Shown in pieces: positions 37,276 through 46,795 of a DNA stretch of 64,000 nucleotides. Origin of the DNA: a virus; the IMG/VR virus record IMGVR_UViG_3300045922_000503, positions 35,250 through 99,249 of that record. One strand, given 5' to 3'. The notes under the pieces were generated by a model, which searched no databases, had not been told where the DNA came from, and was given only the letters and a program-made list of their open reading frames with translations. A program made the position numbers and the translations under genes. Positions within the stretch are counted from its first letter, which is position 1. Each line of letters opens with the position of its first letter.

Positions 37276-38913
37276 ATGTCGACCGACCATCAGCGGCTCC
37301 TTGAGCAGATCCTCGCAGAATCCCAGGCCACTCTTCGTCGGGCAGAGGCTACGAAGACGTCGTCCGCTGCTCCCCGGCAGACTACGCACCGCGACCAGAT
37401 GAAGGTCCTGAGCAACCTGCAGAAGAAGACGAGTGAGTGGGCCAGCCTGGGTCAGCTCCTCACCGACATCGGCCGGACAGGGCTTGAGAAAGTCGCCTTC
37501 GAGGAGCTCCACGGTATGGACGACCACGTAGAGGTTATCCCTCTCAGCGGTCGGGAGGACTTTGACGGCGGGGAGAAGGTCATGCCGGTCAGCCCCGAAG
37601 CGCAGCCGCTGTCAATCGACCAGGCCAACCTGTCCAGCCTCGACCACCCCGCTAGAGACTCTGACGGAGCTCCCATGCCGGTACGGACTCACGTCCTCGG
37701 CAAGGACCCGTACCACGCTGCGGCGCACGAAGTCTCTGAGGTCGGGGAAGGCGTCACCAAGGAAAGCCAGATCCGGGTGGCCAAGGTGTTCGCCAAGCTC
37801 TCCGCCGGCCGCCGGCTCTCGGACCCCCAAGGCACGCGCAAGATCTGCAGCCGCATGGGAGTCGGTACTCCTGTCGACGCCATCCGCATGTTCAAGCGGT
37901 CCGCCGCTCGCTGGGGATGCAGCCTCGATCAGGTGTTCCGGGTGCTGGACATCGCAAATCCGTCGCGCCTCGACATGCTTTACAAGGCGTCTGAGGCGAC
38001 GATTCAGAGCGGGGACCCCTCTGACCAGATCGAGCAGTGCAAGAAGGCCACCATGGCCATCGTCAAGGCGGACCAGTCGCTGCCCACCGCAGCTGAGGTT
38101 ATCGAGGTCACAGGATGCAGCGCGCTGGCAGCCAACGCTGCCATCCAGGAAGTGGCAGAGTTCATCGCTGCGGTGAACGGCGAGGTGATGAGCTCGGACG
38201 CCGCGGCGATGGGAGCCGCGCCTCCCATGCCCCCGGCTATGGGCCCCGCTGACCTCGGCATGCCGCCCCAGGAGGCAGTGATGCCTCCGCCGCCGATGCC
38301 GCCCCCTGCGCCCCCGATGCCAATGGACCCTGCTGCGGCAGGGGGAGCCCCGCCTCCAATGCCTATGGAAGATCCGGCCGCGATGGGCGCGCCTCCTCCG
38401 GGCATGCAGGTGCAGTCGAGCGCCGCTCCCCTGGAAGATCGTATCTGGGGAGCGCTGATGGCCATGAAGCTGTCCGGAGAAGATTACGGGATCGGGGACT
38501 TCTCCGACGACCCCACCAACCCGAACAAGCACAAGCCACCGACAGGAGATGGGCACGACCAGGTCGCGCAGTCCATTCCTGATCACGGCAGCGAAGTGGT
38601 AGACGCCGTTGCGGACTCCGCGATGGAGATGCCCCAGGGCGACGAAGGCCACCTCGAGGGGATGTTCGACAACTACCGCCACCGCAAGACGCGATACACG
38701 ATCTCGGTGGACGAAGACAGCTCCGTGAGCCCTGAGTCTATCGCAGGCCTCTCCTACGAAGAAGCACAGACGAAGCTGCTGAACATTACAGAGAACGCCG
38801 ACGCAGATGCAGGGGGCGTGCCTTCCCCTACCCCGTCCAAGACATCCACTGCATACCGCACTCCAGGGCTCGAAGACCTGCGAGCATCTCTACTGGGGCT
38901 GGCCGGCTCATAA
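37276..38913 (+). CDS. Probable scaffold or head assembly protein with Pro/Met-rich linker
   Basis: 545 residues, unknown family. The N-terminus is helical with TKTSSA near residue 26. A long Pro/Met/Ala linker (about 310-378, many PPMPP repeats) separates a helical region from an acidic C-terminal part ending in SKTSTAYRTPG and a short helix. Its place between prohead protease and major capsid, acidic character and low complexity fit a scaffold; this is inference. A terminator-like hairpin follows. Confidence 0.6.
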   Translation: MSTDHQRLLEQILAESQATLRRAEATKTSSAAPRQTTHRDQMKVLSNLQKKTSEWASLGQLLTDIGRTGLEKVAFEELHGMDDHVEVIPLSGREDFDGGEKVMPVSPEAQPLSIDQANLSSLDHPARDSDGAPMPVRTHVLGKDPYHAAAHEVSEVGEGVTKESQIRVAKVFAKLSAGRRLSDPQGTRKICSRMGVGTPVDAIRMFKRSAARWGCSLDQVFRVLDIANPSRLDMLYKASEATIQSGDPSDQIEQCKKATMAIVKADQSLPTAAEVIEVTGCSALAANAAIQEVAEFIAAVNGEVMSSDAAAMGAAPPMPPAMGPADLGMPPQEAVMPPPPMPPPAPPMPMDPAAAGGAPPPMPMEDPAAMGAPPPGMQVQSSAAPLEDRIWGALMAMKLSGEDYGIGDFSDDPTNPNKHKPPTGDGHDQVAQSIPDHGSEVVDAVADSAMEMPQGDEGHLEGMFDNYRHRKTRYTISVDEDSSVSPESIAGLSYEEAQTKLLNITENADADAGGVPSPTPSKTSTAYRTPGLEDLRASLLGLAGS

Positions 38914-38920
38914 TCGACCC

Positions 38921-38945
38921 ACGGGGCTTGCCAAGAGCCCGTTTT
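38921..38945 (+). terminator. Hairpin with T run
   Basis: ACGGGGCT pairs with AGCCCGT (one bulged G) around TGCCAAG, followed by TTTT, 8 nt after the stop of the gene at 37276. It looks like an intrinsic terminator, perhaps partial, before the capsid genes. Confidence 0.6.
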
Positions 38946-38986
38946 CCTTACAACATGACCTGAGTCGACCTCACCGAGGAACACCC

Positions 38987-39322
38987 ATGAAGTCCCCCTC
39001 CATCCGTCGGCGCATCTATGCGCCCAACACCAAGACCAGCCAGACCAACCAGCTCCTGCTGGCTGCTGGGCAGCAGATGACCAAGATGGCCCAGGTCATC
39101 AACAAGCTGACGGAGCTCCAGCAGGCGACCGTGTTGAAAACCTCTCAGCTGGAGCGCAGGGAGGCATTCTACCGAGTCGCAGAGGACCTGCACCGCCGGG
39201 GTCTTCAGAAGATCGCATCGGTACCTGACTGGGTGGATGCGAAGATGAAGGGCAACGAGGATCCGCAGACTGTGCTTCAGATCCAGCTGGCTGCCGCCCA
39301 GCAGCGCAACCTCCACTCCTGA
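38987..39322 (+). CDS. Small helical head-region protein
   Basis: 111 residues from the ATG at 38987 (GAGGA 6 nt upstream); the frame extends upstream into the previous gene and that part is rejected. Basic N-terminus, KTS twice (NTKTSQ, VLKTSQ), then an Ala/Gln/Leu-rich helix. Unknown family. It is the first gene of the capsid operon, after the terminator hairpin. Confidence 0.7.
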   Translation: MKSPSIRRRIYAPNTKTSQTNQLLLAAGQQMTKMAQVINKLTELQQATVLKTSQLERREAFYRVAEDLHRRGLQKIASVPDWVDAKMKGNEDPQTVLQIQLAAAQQRNLHS

Positions 39323-39350
39323 TCTCTGACCCCATCCTCGAGGAACTACA

Positions 39351-39923
39351 ATGGCGACCAAGTTCAACCAGCCCGGCTCCACCAACGTCGCATCCGACGT
39401 GTTCATGGTGCTTGAGCACTTCGACCGCAACGACATCTGGCCCTACAAGACCGTGGCCGGAGGGGCGACTCCCGGGAACCCTGCCTACATCCAGGAGGGC
39501 GACCCGGTGGTACCCGATACTACGGATGCCGTGCACCCGCGCTTCCGCCTCCCGACGGTGGACGAACTGACCCCTGGCGATGAGGATGAGATCACGCCCG
39601 GAGCGCTGCTCTACGTCTACGGCCACCCGAAGACGTACGATGCACAGGTGGCCGGCACGCGGTCCATCCTTCGTAAGAATCCGGTGACCTTCCTGACTCG
39701 CAAGTGGGACCGCACCCAGGCTGCGAGCATGGGGTTCAACGCACGGGTTCGCTGGGAGTATGCCTCCACGGACGCACTTTCGAGTGACCTTCGCCTCACG
39801 CTGTCGGGGCCAGGGGAGCGCTACGACGCTGTCGTGCAGAAGCCCCCCACGGCCGACGACTGGCTGGAAATTCGCACCATCCACGGTCGCCTGTTCCCTG
39901 AGCTCGAGGAAGGCGGCGACTAA
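39351..39923 (+). CDS. Possible capsid decoration or stabilisation protein
   Basis: 190 residues, beta-rich, with short strands and many turns (PGNPAYIQEGDPVVPD, TPGALLYVYGHPKTYD). No family recognised. Lying directly before the major capsid gene, it is placed where decoration proteins often lie; the assignment rests on position and fold impression only. GAGGAA precedes the ATG. Confidence 0.5.
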   Translation: MATKFNQPGSTNVASDVFMVLEHFDRNDIWPYKTVAGGATPGNPAYIQEGDPVVPDTTDAVHPRFRLPTVDELTPGDEDEITPGALLYVYGHPKTYDAQVAGTRSILRKNPVTFLTRKWDRTQAASMGFNARVRWEYASTDALSSDLRLTLSGPGERYDAVVQKPPTADDWLEIRTIHGRLFPELEEGGD

Positions 39924-39977
39924 TCCCTCCGATCCCCTCGCCGACTGATCTTCTCTCAACCTCTCGGAGTCCATATC

Positions 39978-41114
39978 ATGACCTCTCCCACTCTGCGCCA
40001 GGTCGTCGACGCCAACCAGCGCTACTACCAGGACCTTGCCAACCCGGTCGCACGCACGACGAAGGTGTCGTCGCTCAACGACCAGGTGTCGGGCTTCCTG
40101 AAGGAAGCGTCGGTGTTCAACACCATCATCCCGCCCAAGCCGATCTCGCCTGAAAACTGCGAGGTCGACGAGACTTACGACACGCTCCGCTACCGCATCC
40201 ACGACGTGCCTCGCACGAGCGTCGGCATGGGGTCTATGGACGCCATGGCAGGTCAGGTGCGCGAGCCGTACCTGGCCCGCATCTTTGGGTCCTTTCTGAT
40301 GCTTCAGACCCCTCGGTACCAGTTCAATGAGTACCGCATGATGGCCTACCGGTTCCCCGTGGCCGAACAGGTAAAGTCGCAGATCGGCATCGACTTCCAG
40401 GAAGCGCGCGACTGGGTCATCCACGGGACGCTGGACGAAATGCTGCAGGCGTACCGCGGCGTCTACAACAACGTCTTCAAGGGTGAGAACGTCACCGCCG
40501 CTGGCAACTCGGGCGACGGTACCCGCGTACCCATCGCCCGTAACGACTTCTCGCGCCTCAAGCAGTACTACGCTAACAAGCGCGCCCGACTGGCTCGCGT
40601 GCTCATCCCCGAACAGAACTTCCTGCAGATCGAGCAGTTCAAGCTCGAAGACAACGGGGACCAGCTGATGGGGGAGGTGACTGTCGAGGGCTACACCAAG
40701 AGCAAGCTTCTGGGTGTAGAGATGATCCGTACCATCAAGACAGATAGCCTTCATGGCGACGTCTTCCGCGCGGACAACATCTACGGCTTCGCGGACGCGG
40801 ACAACCTCGGGCGTCAGTACGACTTCCAGGGCATCCGCCACGACGTCGAGGTCGAGGCCCAGTTCCTCCGCATGTCGGCCCGGATGGTGTTCTCCTACCT
40901 CTGGTTCTCGCCCGCGTACGTCTCGAAGATCGAGCTCTACCAGGCGGGACTCGACGTGGATGGAGAAACTGTCCTCTCCGGTACGGTCTCTCAGAAGGGC
41001 AACACGTACGGGGTATCCGACCGGCTCTTCTCCGACTCGGAGTCGTTCATGGAGCGCGATTTCCTGAACATCCGGGAAGGACACAACCGCCCCCGGATCG
41101 TGATCGGCGCGTAA
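39978..41114 (+). CDS. Major capsid protein (probable)
   Basis: 378 residues. Short helical N-terminus (LRQVVDANQRYYQDLA) with TKVSSL at about 30, a loop with many Pro residues (TIIPPKPISPENCEVDET), then mixed alpha/beta with a long helical segment (about 145-215) and a beta-rich end. This fits an HK97-type capsid subunit of a large myophage, and the position after protease, scaffold-like and decoration-like genes fits too. No mature cleavage site can be fixed by eye. Codons are strongly C/G-ending, as expected for a highly expressed gene. A 679-residue open frame on the opposite strand is an artefact of this bias. Confidence 0.78.
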   Translation: MTSPTLRQVVDANQRYYQDLANPVARTTKVSSLNDQVSGFLKEASVFNTIIPPKPISPENCEVDETYDTLRYRIHDVPRTSVGMGSMDAMAGQVREPYLARIFGSFLMLQTPRYQFNEYRMMAYRFPVAEQVKSQIGIDFQEARDWVIHGTLDEMLQAYRGVYNNVFKGENVTAAGNSGDGTRVPIARNDFSRLKQYYANKRARLARVLIPEQNFLQIEQFKLEDNGDQLMGEVTVEGYTKSKLLGVEMIRTIKTDSLHGDVFRADNIYGFADADNLGRQYDFQGIRHDVEVEAQFLRMSARMVFSYLWFSPAYVSKIELYQAGLDVDGETVLSGTVSQKGNTYGVSDRLFSDSESFMERDFLNIREGHNRPRIVIGA

Positions 41115-41136
41115 TCCTGCTGCTCTGGAGGGCTGC

Positions 41137-41853
41137 ATGGCTCGCTACCTTGTCAACATCACGCGCCAAGCACTTCGTCGGTCCGCCCCCAACGGCGGCA
41201 AGGTAGTGGTTCCTGGCGCGTTCATGCATAGCCCCTACCCTCTTCGCCGCCGCGCCGGCGGAGAGGGGGGAGCCGTGGTGTCCGTGCGGGGCACGCATTG
41301 CGTCAGTTTTGAGCACTTGCGACGCGACGGAGTCCTGCCTTACGTCGAGGGGTTGCTGCACAGCCATGATGAGTATGACGTCCTCTGCCTGACTCCAGGC
41401 GTCCTGGCACTCGATCTACCGAGTGCCCCCGGCGCCACGACAGCCGTGCTGGTGGACTTGAATCCTGCTCGCCATGATCTTCCTGAGCCCGACGCTACAC
41501 AGCTCGGGGAAGACGCGGGGCTCGCGGCCCAGGAACCCATTCCACCCACCGAAATGGAGATGTCCGCGGACGCGGTGGGGGAGTCTGCAGACGAGCGTGA
41601 ACAGCCTCTGGAAGTAGTACCTCCTGGCCCTCCTGCGATCGAGGAGCACTCGACTTCCTCTGATGCTCTACCCGAAGATACGAGCGTGGCCGAGGAGGTT
41701 GCTGCCTCTTCTACCCACTACCCGTGGAATCGGGAGGAGCTGGAAGCGATGTCCCTGGCGGACCTCCGCGGCCTTGCCGCCGACGCAGGGCTGACCCTTC
41801 GATCCCGGCTGAAGGAAGACTTCGTTGTTGCTCTGCTTCAGCAGGCAGAGTGA
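41137..41853 (+). CDS. Protein with acidic linker and C-terminal helix-extension-helix domain
   Basis: 238 residues. The N-terminal about 90 residues are basic and beta-like. A long acidic Pro/Glu/Ser linker follows (about 110-190), then a small SAP/Rho-N-like helix-extension-helix (about 195-238, YPWNREELEAMSLADLRGLA). Such ends occur in capsid-associated and nucleic-acid-binding proteins. GGAGGG lies before the ATG. It could be a head-neck or DNA-contacting protein. Confidence 0.6.
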   Translation: MARYLVNITRQALRRSAPNGGKVVVPGAFMHSPYPLRRRAGGEGGAVVSVRGTHCVSFEHLRRDGVLPYVEGLLHSHDEYDVLCLTPGVLALDLPSAPGATTAVLVDLNPARHDLPEPDATQLGEDAGLAAQEPIPPTEMEMSADAVGESADEREQPLEVVPPGPPAIEEHSTSSDALPEDTSVAEEVAASSTHYPWNREELEAMSLADLRGLAADAGLTLRSRLKEDFVVALLQQAE

Positions 41854-41854
41854 C

Positions 41855-42361
41855 ATGCGCCGACCGCGCCTACAGACAGACGTGGACGCGGAGCGCCGTG
41901 CGCGGCTCATCTTCGTCAACCGGGTGAGGGAGTACATGCGTGACCACGCAGAGCTCAACACCCTTATCGAGGGCGAAGAGAACAGTGACCGGCTGATCGA
42001 GATCGCTACGGAGACCGTTCTTGAGGACTTCTCCGCGACCCCGCCCATTATCGGCCAGTTCGGGGTTCGCAACTTTCCCGACTACTCTCTCCTGCAGGAG
42101 GGAGTAGTGGCACACCTGATGATGAGCGCTGCTATCCTGTTCACGCGTAACGACCTCGACTTTGCTGCCGGGTCAATGCAGGTGTCCATGCGGCATCCTC
42201 AGACGTACCTTCAGCTTGCGCAGATGCACAGGCAAGGGTATGAGATGAAGAAGAGGTCTACCAAGGTGGCCCTCAACATGGATCAGGCTGCACGCTCCGT
42301 GCAGCACATCAACAGCGAGTTCGCCCGGGCACACGGCTCGGGTCATATCCCCGGCCACTGA
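41855..42361 (+). CDS. Probable head-neck connector protein
   Basis: 168 residues from the ATG one base after the previous stop. Helical, with a conserved-looking acidic stretch (LIEGEENSDRLIEIATETVLEDF) and IGQFGVRNFPDYSLLQ. The size and place after the major capsid fit a head-completion or connector protein. No family assigned. Confidence 0.5.
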   Translation: MRRPRLQTDVDAERRARLIFVNRVREYMRDHAELNTLIEGEENSDRLIEIATETVLEDFSATPPIIGQFGVRNFPDYSLLQEGVVAHLMMSAAILFTRNDLDFAAGSMQVSMRHPQTYLQLAQMHRQGYEMKKRSTKVALNMDQAARSVQHINSEFARAHGSGHIPGH

Positions 42362-42378
42362 CCCCCCACGAGGAAGCG

Positions 42379-43053
42379 ATGAACGGTTTCATCCCCACCA
42401 ATCAGGTCCAGCATATCGCCGCTCATGCCCAGCCGTCTCAGGAGCAAATCATGGCGGCTGTCCAGCAGATTGCCCGCGAGGAGATTCTCCGCGTCAAGCA
42501 GTCTGAGGCTGCAGTGGTGGAGCGAGTGCAGCACGCGGAGTCCATTCGGCAGGAAGCCGTACATTACGGCATGTCGAAGATCTCCGCTATCGTCGAGGTC
42601 GCCAAGGCCGAGACGCTTCTGGCCAACAACATCAACCCGGGCGACCACTACCTGCAGAACCGGGACCAGTACCTTGCTCTGGCAAAGATGAGCGAAGAGG
42701 AACTGGCGGACGAAATGGCGGACGGCGCGCTGGCAGAGGCCGCCATGGAGTCCGACATGCTTCAGGCTGCGATTGAAGACCCGGAGCTGGCCGCGGAGAT
42801 CATCTCCGAGGAGACCGGCACCCCGGTCTCCGCTGAGGAGGTCGAGAGTGCCGTCAAGGCACTGGCCACTGCAGCCGTCTCGGAGGAGATGGGAGAGCCC
42901 GCAGACCTCGACGTCAAGGTGTCGTCGAGCATCGGCTTCTACCATCAGCAGGGGTGGGTGAAGTCTGCCGCAGTGCTGGCTGGGGCTGCAGACCTGCGGG
43001 CGGCGCTGGCCATCCAGCACATCGTCGAGCAGCAGATGGGCCGACGCTATTGA
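42379..43053 (+). CDS. Helical head-region protein
   Basis: 224 residues, mostly helical, Glu/Ala/Gln-rich, with an acidic middle (about 105-175) and a K-x-S-S (VKVSSS) near 180. A tag-like YGMSKIS occurs at about 63-69. Unknown family. It is the last gene before the hairpin at 43084. Confidence 0.65.
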   Translation: MNGFIPTNQVQHIAAHAQPSQEQIMAAVQQIAREEILRVKQSEAAVVERVQHAESIRQEAVHYGMSKISAIVEVAKAETLLANNINPGDHYLQNRDQYLALAKMSEEELADEMADGALAEAAMESDMLQAAIEDPELAAEIISEETGTPVSAEEVESAVKALATAAVSEEMGEPADLDVKVSSSIGFYHQQGWVKSAAVLAGAADLRAALAIQHIVEQQMGRRY

Positions 43054-43083
43054 TCAGGCTGCGCCGCCGGGCGCTGCTCAGCC

Positions 43084-43113
43084 TGGCGGCAGACCTCTCC
43101 ACCTCTGCCGCCA
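43084..43113 (+). terminator. Hairpin upstream of the gene at 43126
   Basis: 10-bp perfect stem (TGGCGGCAGA and complement) with a 10-nt loop, 30 nt after the previous stop and 12 nt before the next ATG. It may end the head operon or shield the next ribosome-binding site. Confidence 0.5.
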
Positions 43114-43125
43114 CAGGTTGCCCCC

Positions 43126-44679
43126 ATGAACATCTGGCTTGCCCAACAGTTTGGGACTCTCAACACGCTGCTCGACTTTGAGACAGTGGAGCCAGCGATC
43201 CCTGCACAGGCGAGGAAGCTCTCCTCCGCCCCTCCGGCGAGCTCCAGAGTTATCCAGACTGCCACACGTGTCGGGGAGTCGATGGCGCGTGAGTTCATCA
43301 AGCGGTCCATGGCCCCTCACCGTGCTGGAGTATCGACCCGTGCACGTGTCAGTCACGGGCCCAGCAAGGAGTCTGCTGCTGACGACTCCGAAGATCGCCG
43401 GGAAGGTGACAGGTGGGGACCTGAAAAGTTTCTGTCGCGCATGTCTCCCAGAGCAGTGCTGGAAGGAGAAGTGACGGCGCACGCGCTTCGCGACCTGCCA
43501 TTTGGCGACCGCGTGGCCATGTTGGCTGACAGCAGGGAAAGGCAAGCTGACCCGCTCTACCAGAACACGCAGAGAGCCAAGGCGCTGGGGATAGCAGCAG
43601 GAGCAGGCGGTCTTGGGTACTTCATGGGGCCGTCAGCACTCCACTTTGCGGTGAGCAAGTCAGGGTGGGACCCCGAGGCAGTAAATCGCCTAGCAACACC
43701 GCTCCTGGTGAACCGAGTCAACCAAGTGTACGACGCCGTTCTGACGGGGGAGGCACTGAAGAACGTGAAGGGGGTGGACATTGCAACTTCTGACTCAGCT
43801 CGCAGGGTAGCAGATGCGATCGTATCCGGGATACAAGCGGACAAGCGACTCGTTTTCCCAGAAGGCGTCAGCCCCCATGTGACAGGGGGGCTGTACCTTC
43901 GATCCAATCTTCCTAAGGCGCGCAACGCGGTAACAGCGGCTGCCAGTATGGGGCTGCTGGACGCTGGGCTTAGCCCGCAAGACGCAGCGCGAGTCCTTTT
44001 AGACCCCAACGAAAAGGGGTACCGTCCCGGGGCGTTTCTGGATACGCCGAAAGGTGTCAGGGCGCTGTTCCAGCGAGCTACCCCCAAGCTAACTCCCGGC
44101 GGTCCGGAAGCAAAAAGCCTGCTCGCTCACGCTACCGCGGCCAGGGAAGCCCAGCACGCTGCCGCTGTCATAGCCGACCAGGCTCGAATCCCCCGTACCG
44201 TAGAGGGGGCGATCCTTCGAGCTGGGCGGTGGTACGGCAAGTTGGACATCCCCGGAACGATCAGCGCTCCTCTCGGGTTTGGGGCATCAGCAGCGGATGC
44301 GACAACCGGCTTGGCGGGGGTCCTGAAGAAGCGAGGCATCACCAATCGGCTGCTGTTCGGTCTTGCAGGTGCCTCGGCAGCCGGGGCGTACTCTCTCCCG
44401 AGACTCCGTGCCATGGCGGACCGAGCCGGCCGGCCCCGGGACATGGAGTCCCTGGCAGATGAGCTCAGGGGGGATGACCAGAGGGCAGAAGCTATTGAGT
44501 ACGCCGCCGCGGTAGAGAGTAGGATGGCGGCAGAGAGGAACAGGGCTGCCGGCAAGTTGACGGTGTCCCCCTCTGATTTCGCCAGCGCGGTCAAAAGCAA
44601 GTCCCCTCTGTTCTACCAGGGAGTCGTCCCGACGCCTGGGGCCATCGATGCCGCCGGCATCCTTCCTTCGGGGGATTGA
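43126..44679 (+). CDS. Hypothetical, possibly internal, virion protein
   Basis: 517 residues, unknown family. RKLSSA near residue 30, a polar N-terminal region, then Gly/Ala-rich hydrophobic segments (about 145-165 and 380-430) separated by helical domains, and an Ala/Glu-rich C-terminus. The glycine-rich segments recall the 8082-17638 cassette. The start follows a hairpin and lacks a strong Shine-Dalgarno. Confidence 0.68.
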   Translation: MNIWLAQQFGTLNTLLDFETVEPAIPAQARKLSSAPPASSRVIQTATRVGESMAREFIKRSMAPHRAGVSTRARVSHGPSKESAADDSEDRREGDRWGPEKFLSRMSPRAVLEGEVTAHALRDLPFGDRVAMLADSRERQADPLYQNTQRAKALGIAAGAGGLGYFMGPSALHFAVSKSGWDPEAVNRLATPLLVNRVNQVYDAVLTGEALKNVKGVDIATSDSARRVADAIVSGIQADKRLVFPEGVSPHVTGGLYLRSNLPKARNAVTAAASMGLLDAGLSPQDAARVLLDPNEKGYRPGAFLDTPKGVRALFQRATPKLTPGGPEAKSLLAHATAAREAQHAAAVIADQARIPRTVEGAILRAGRWYGKLDIPGTISAPLGFGASAADATTGLAGVLKKRGITNRLLFGLAGASAAGAYSLPRLRAMADRAGRPRDMESLADELRGDDQRAEAIEYAAAVESRMAAERNRAAGKLTVSPSDFASAVKSKSPLFYQGVVPTPGAIDAAGILPSGD

Positions 44680-44681
44680 CC

Positions 44682-45806
44682 GTGCGGGACTCCATCTTCC
44701 TCAGCGCAGATGCACGGCAGCGCCCTGTCGACCTCGAGAGGAGTGGAGCGTCATCTCCCTTCGGACGATGGCGGCTCAACGTCGTCATCGAGGCCGGGTC
44801 TACCGCAGTGCTCCGCTGGCGGCCTCTGTCTTCCCCCCCGCACGTCTTCTCTGTAGAGGAGGAGGACGAAGGATCGTCGACGGAACGCAAGTGGATGGTG
44901 GAGTCGGCAGGGAGCCCTGGGGGGCCGTTCTTTCTGCTTTCGGACACGGTGCACGTCTCTTCCAGGCAGTACGTCGATGGATCCATTCGGCGCGACAAGC
45001 TGGACGACCTTCGTCGGTACTACCGAGTCACGCTACTGGAGCGTGCTGACGGGGAGTCAGAGTGGGCGCCCTCCCTGCAGATTGGTTACCACCCGGAATG
45101 GTGGGCTGGAACTGCGGCGGACGGAGGCGTCTTCGGAGTGGGGTGGGGCGCGGGCGACAAGCTGCAAGAAGAGGCTCCACCGATTGTAGTTACCGCTCGG
45201 TCCCGGATCAGCACGATGCTCCGCACGCGGTCAGCAGAGGCCTGCTACCTCTACCGCCCGGAGTCGGAGCACGAGTTCTCGTCAGAACACGTAGACCCCC
45301 TCACTGGTACAGTGATGGGGGATGATTTCACGTCAGCGCAGAGCACGTTCGGCTCGCCAACGTACAGCCCTCAAGGGTACTACGCTCCCATGGCCACCTT
45401 CATCTCCATGTCTCCTGTACAAGGAAAGGGGATGGGGGTGACTGCCCCAGGGGTAATGCCCCATTGGCCTCCGCCCCAGATCGGGGACCGGCTGAGGATG
45501 GTCTCAGATGCCAGCGTCATGGAGGTGGTGGCATCCACTCCTAATCACGCCTACGGGTTTGTGACCCACTGGACGGTCGTCCTGATGCACCTGGAGACGT
45601 CCGACCCCATCACCAACATTCCCATGCCCATCGACCACCCTTTTACCAGTGGGCACGCGCGTCGGCAGATGGCCAGGGCCGCCAATCTGGAGTCCTTCTA
45701 CCAGAGCCAGGAGCATGGTAGGATGAGTCGAGCCACCCCCGACCTGCCTCCGTGGCAGGGAGGGCCCGGCCCCGCCAGCGCGGGCGGGAGAGGGTGGGAC
45801 GAGTGA
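44682..45806 (+). CDS. Probable neck or head-closure structural protein
   Basis: 374 residues from a GTG with GGGGGA 6 nt upstream; a TTG at 44676 overlapping the previous stop is the alternative. The N-terminal half is beta-rich with an Ig/fibronectin-like pattern (LDDLRRYYRVTLLERADGESEWAPS). The C-terminal half is mixed with a Pro/Gly-rich end. Lying before the probable tail terminator and sheath, it fits a neck protein; family unknown. Confidence 0.55.
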   Translation: MRDSIFLSADARQRPVDLERSGASSPFGRWRLNVVIEAGSTAVLRWRPLSSPPHVFSVEEEDEGSSTERKWMVESAGSPGGPFFLLSDTVHVSSRQYVDGSIRRDKLDDLRRYYRVTLLERADGESEWAPSLQIGYHPEWWAGTAADGGVFGVGWGAGDKLQEEAPPIVVTARSRISTMLRTRSAEACYLYRPESEHEFSSEHVDPLTGTVMGDDFTSAQSTFGSPTYSPQGYYAPMATFISMSPVQGKGMGVTAPGVMPHWPPPQIGDRLRMVSDASVMEVVASTPNHAYGFVTHWTVVLMHLETSDPITNIPMPIDHPFTSGHARRQMARAANLESFYQSQEHGRMSRATPDLPPWQGGPGPASAGGRGWDE

Positions 45807-45820
45807 CCACCTGAGGAGCG

Positions 45821-46795
45821 ATGCCCAACGAGCCCGTGAAGAAGACGCACCTGCGGGCCGACGACGATCTTCGGTTGAGAGAGGACCTGGTTCGGTACGC
45901 GCGGCTCCTAGAAGAGCGCAGCCGCGCTCGGGCTGGCCAGGCGACTTGGAGCGACGGGGCACTCTCCATCATCGAGCACGAGTACGAGACGCAGCCCTAT
46001 GCAGGGTCGGCAGCGCTCGACACCATGGTCTACATCGTCCGGGGACTTCGAGAGATATTCGGACAGGATCCCGTGTTCACCTGGGTGGGGGAAGCTAACG
46101 GCATGGCAAACCCACAGGCCACCCGTATCAACATCTACAACGCGCTGGCGCCAATCAACGCGCCTCGAAACCCGCAAGCCCCCGACGTCATCATCCGCTG
46201 CTCGACGGCCGGGTTTCCCCCATCCATGCTCGGCAACCTGGCCGGCTTCAACATGGTTGACGGGACGAAGACGCACGCCGGTATCATCCCCATCGGGTGC
46301 CAGATCGAGGTGTCTGCCTCGTCTCCAGCCACGACCTCCCGGCTTGCCGAGCATGTTGCCACCATCTTCCGGGCCGGGTGGCGACAGTGGACCAAGTTCA
46401 GGATCTTCGACATCCGTGACATTCAGCTCCAGGACATGGGGACCAGGAACAACACTCCTCAGGCGCAGAACGCTCAGTCAGACCTTCGGACCACCTGCAT
46501 GGTCGGGCTCACCATGCTCCGCGCGTGGGTCACTACTGACCGCCCTAACCCTGCCTACCATGAGAAGGCCCGCGCCTTGGCGATGACGGACAACCAGGCC
46601 CCCATCGACGGGCAGCCCCCGACGGGCCGAAGGGCTACAGACTCCTCGTTCCGCGCCCAGGACGTGGAGATGGGACTGGCGAGCGGCGCACGGCCTGCTA
46701 TGCTCAGTGTGACCGAGTTCATGGTCGGCGGCGAAGACCCACCGGCCATCCACGTCACCCGACCAGAAGCCCCCGTCGAGGAACATGACGACTGA
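45821..46795 (+). CDS. Probable tail terminator or neck protein
   Basis: 324 residues, alpha/beta. The core (about 95-225, from VIIRCSTAGFPP to WRQWTKFRIFDIRDIQLQ) has the small alpha/beta look of tail terminator proteins, and it lies immediately before the sheath gene, overlapping it by 11 nt. GGAG precedes the ATG. Assignment by position and fold impression. Confidence 0.5.
   Translation: MPNEPVKKTHLRADDDLRLREDLVRYARLLEERSRARAGQATWSDGALSIIEHEYETQPYAGSAALDTMVYIVRGLREIFGQDPVFTWVGEANGMANPQATRINIYNALAPINAPRNPQAPDVIIRCSTAGFPPSMLGNLAGFNMVDGTKTHAGIIPIGCQIEVSASSPATTSRLAEHVATIFRAGWRQWTKFRIFDIRDIQLQDMGTRNNTPQAQNAQSDLRTTCMVGLTMLRAWVTTDRPNPAYHEKARALAMTDNQAPIDGQPPTGRRATDSSFRAQDVEMGLASGARPAMLSVTEFMVGGEDPPAIHVTRPEAPVEEHDD

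Noticed and set aside
39099-41138. A 679-residue open frame on the minus strand
   Set aside because: It lies opposite the probable major capsid gene and others; it is open only because of strong third-position GC bias and has no ribosome-binding site or domain.
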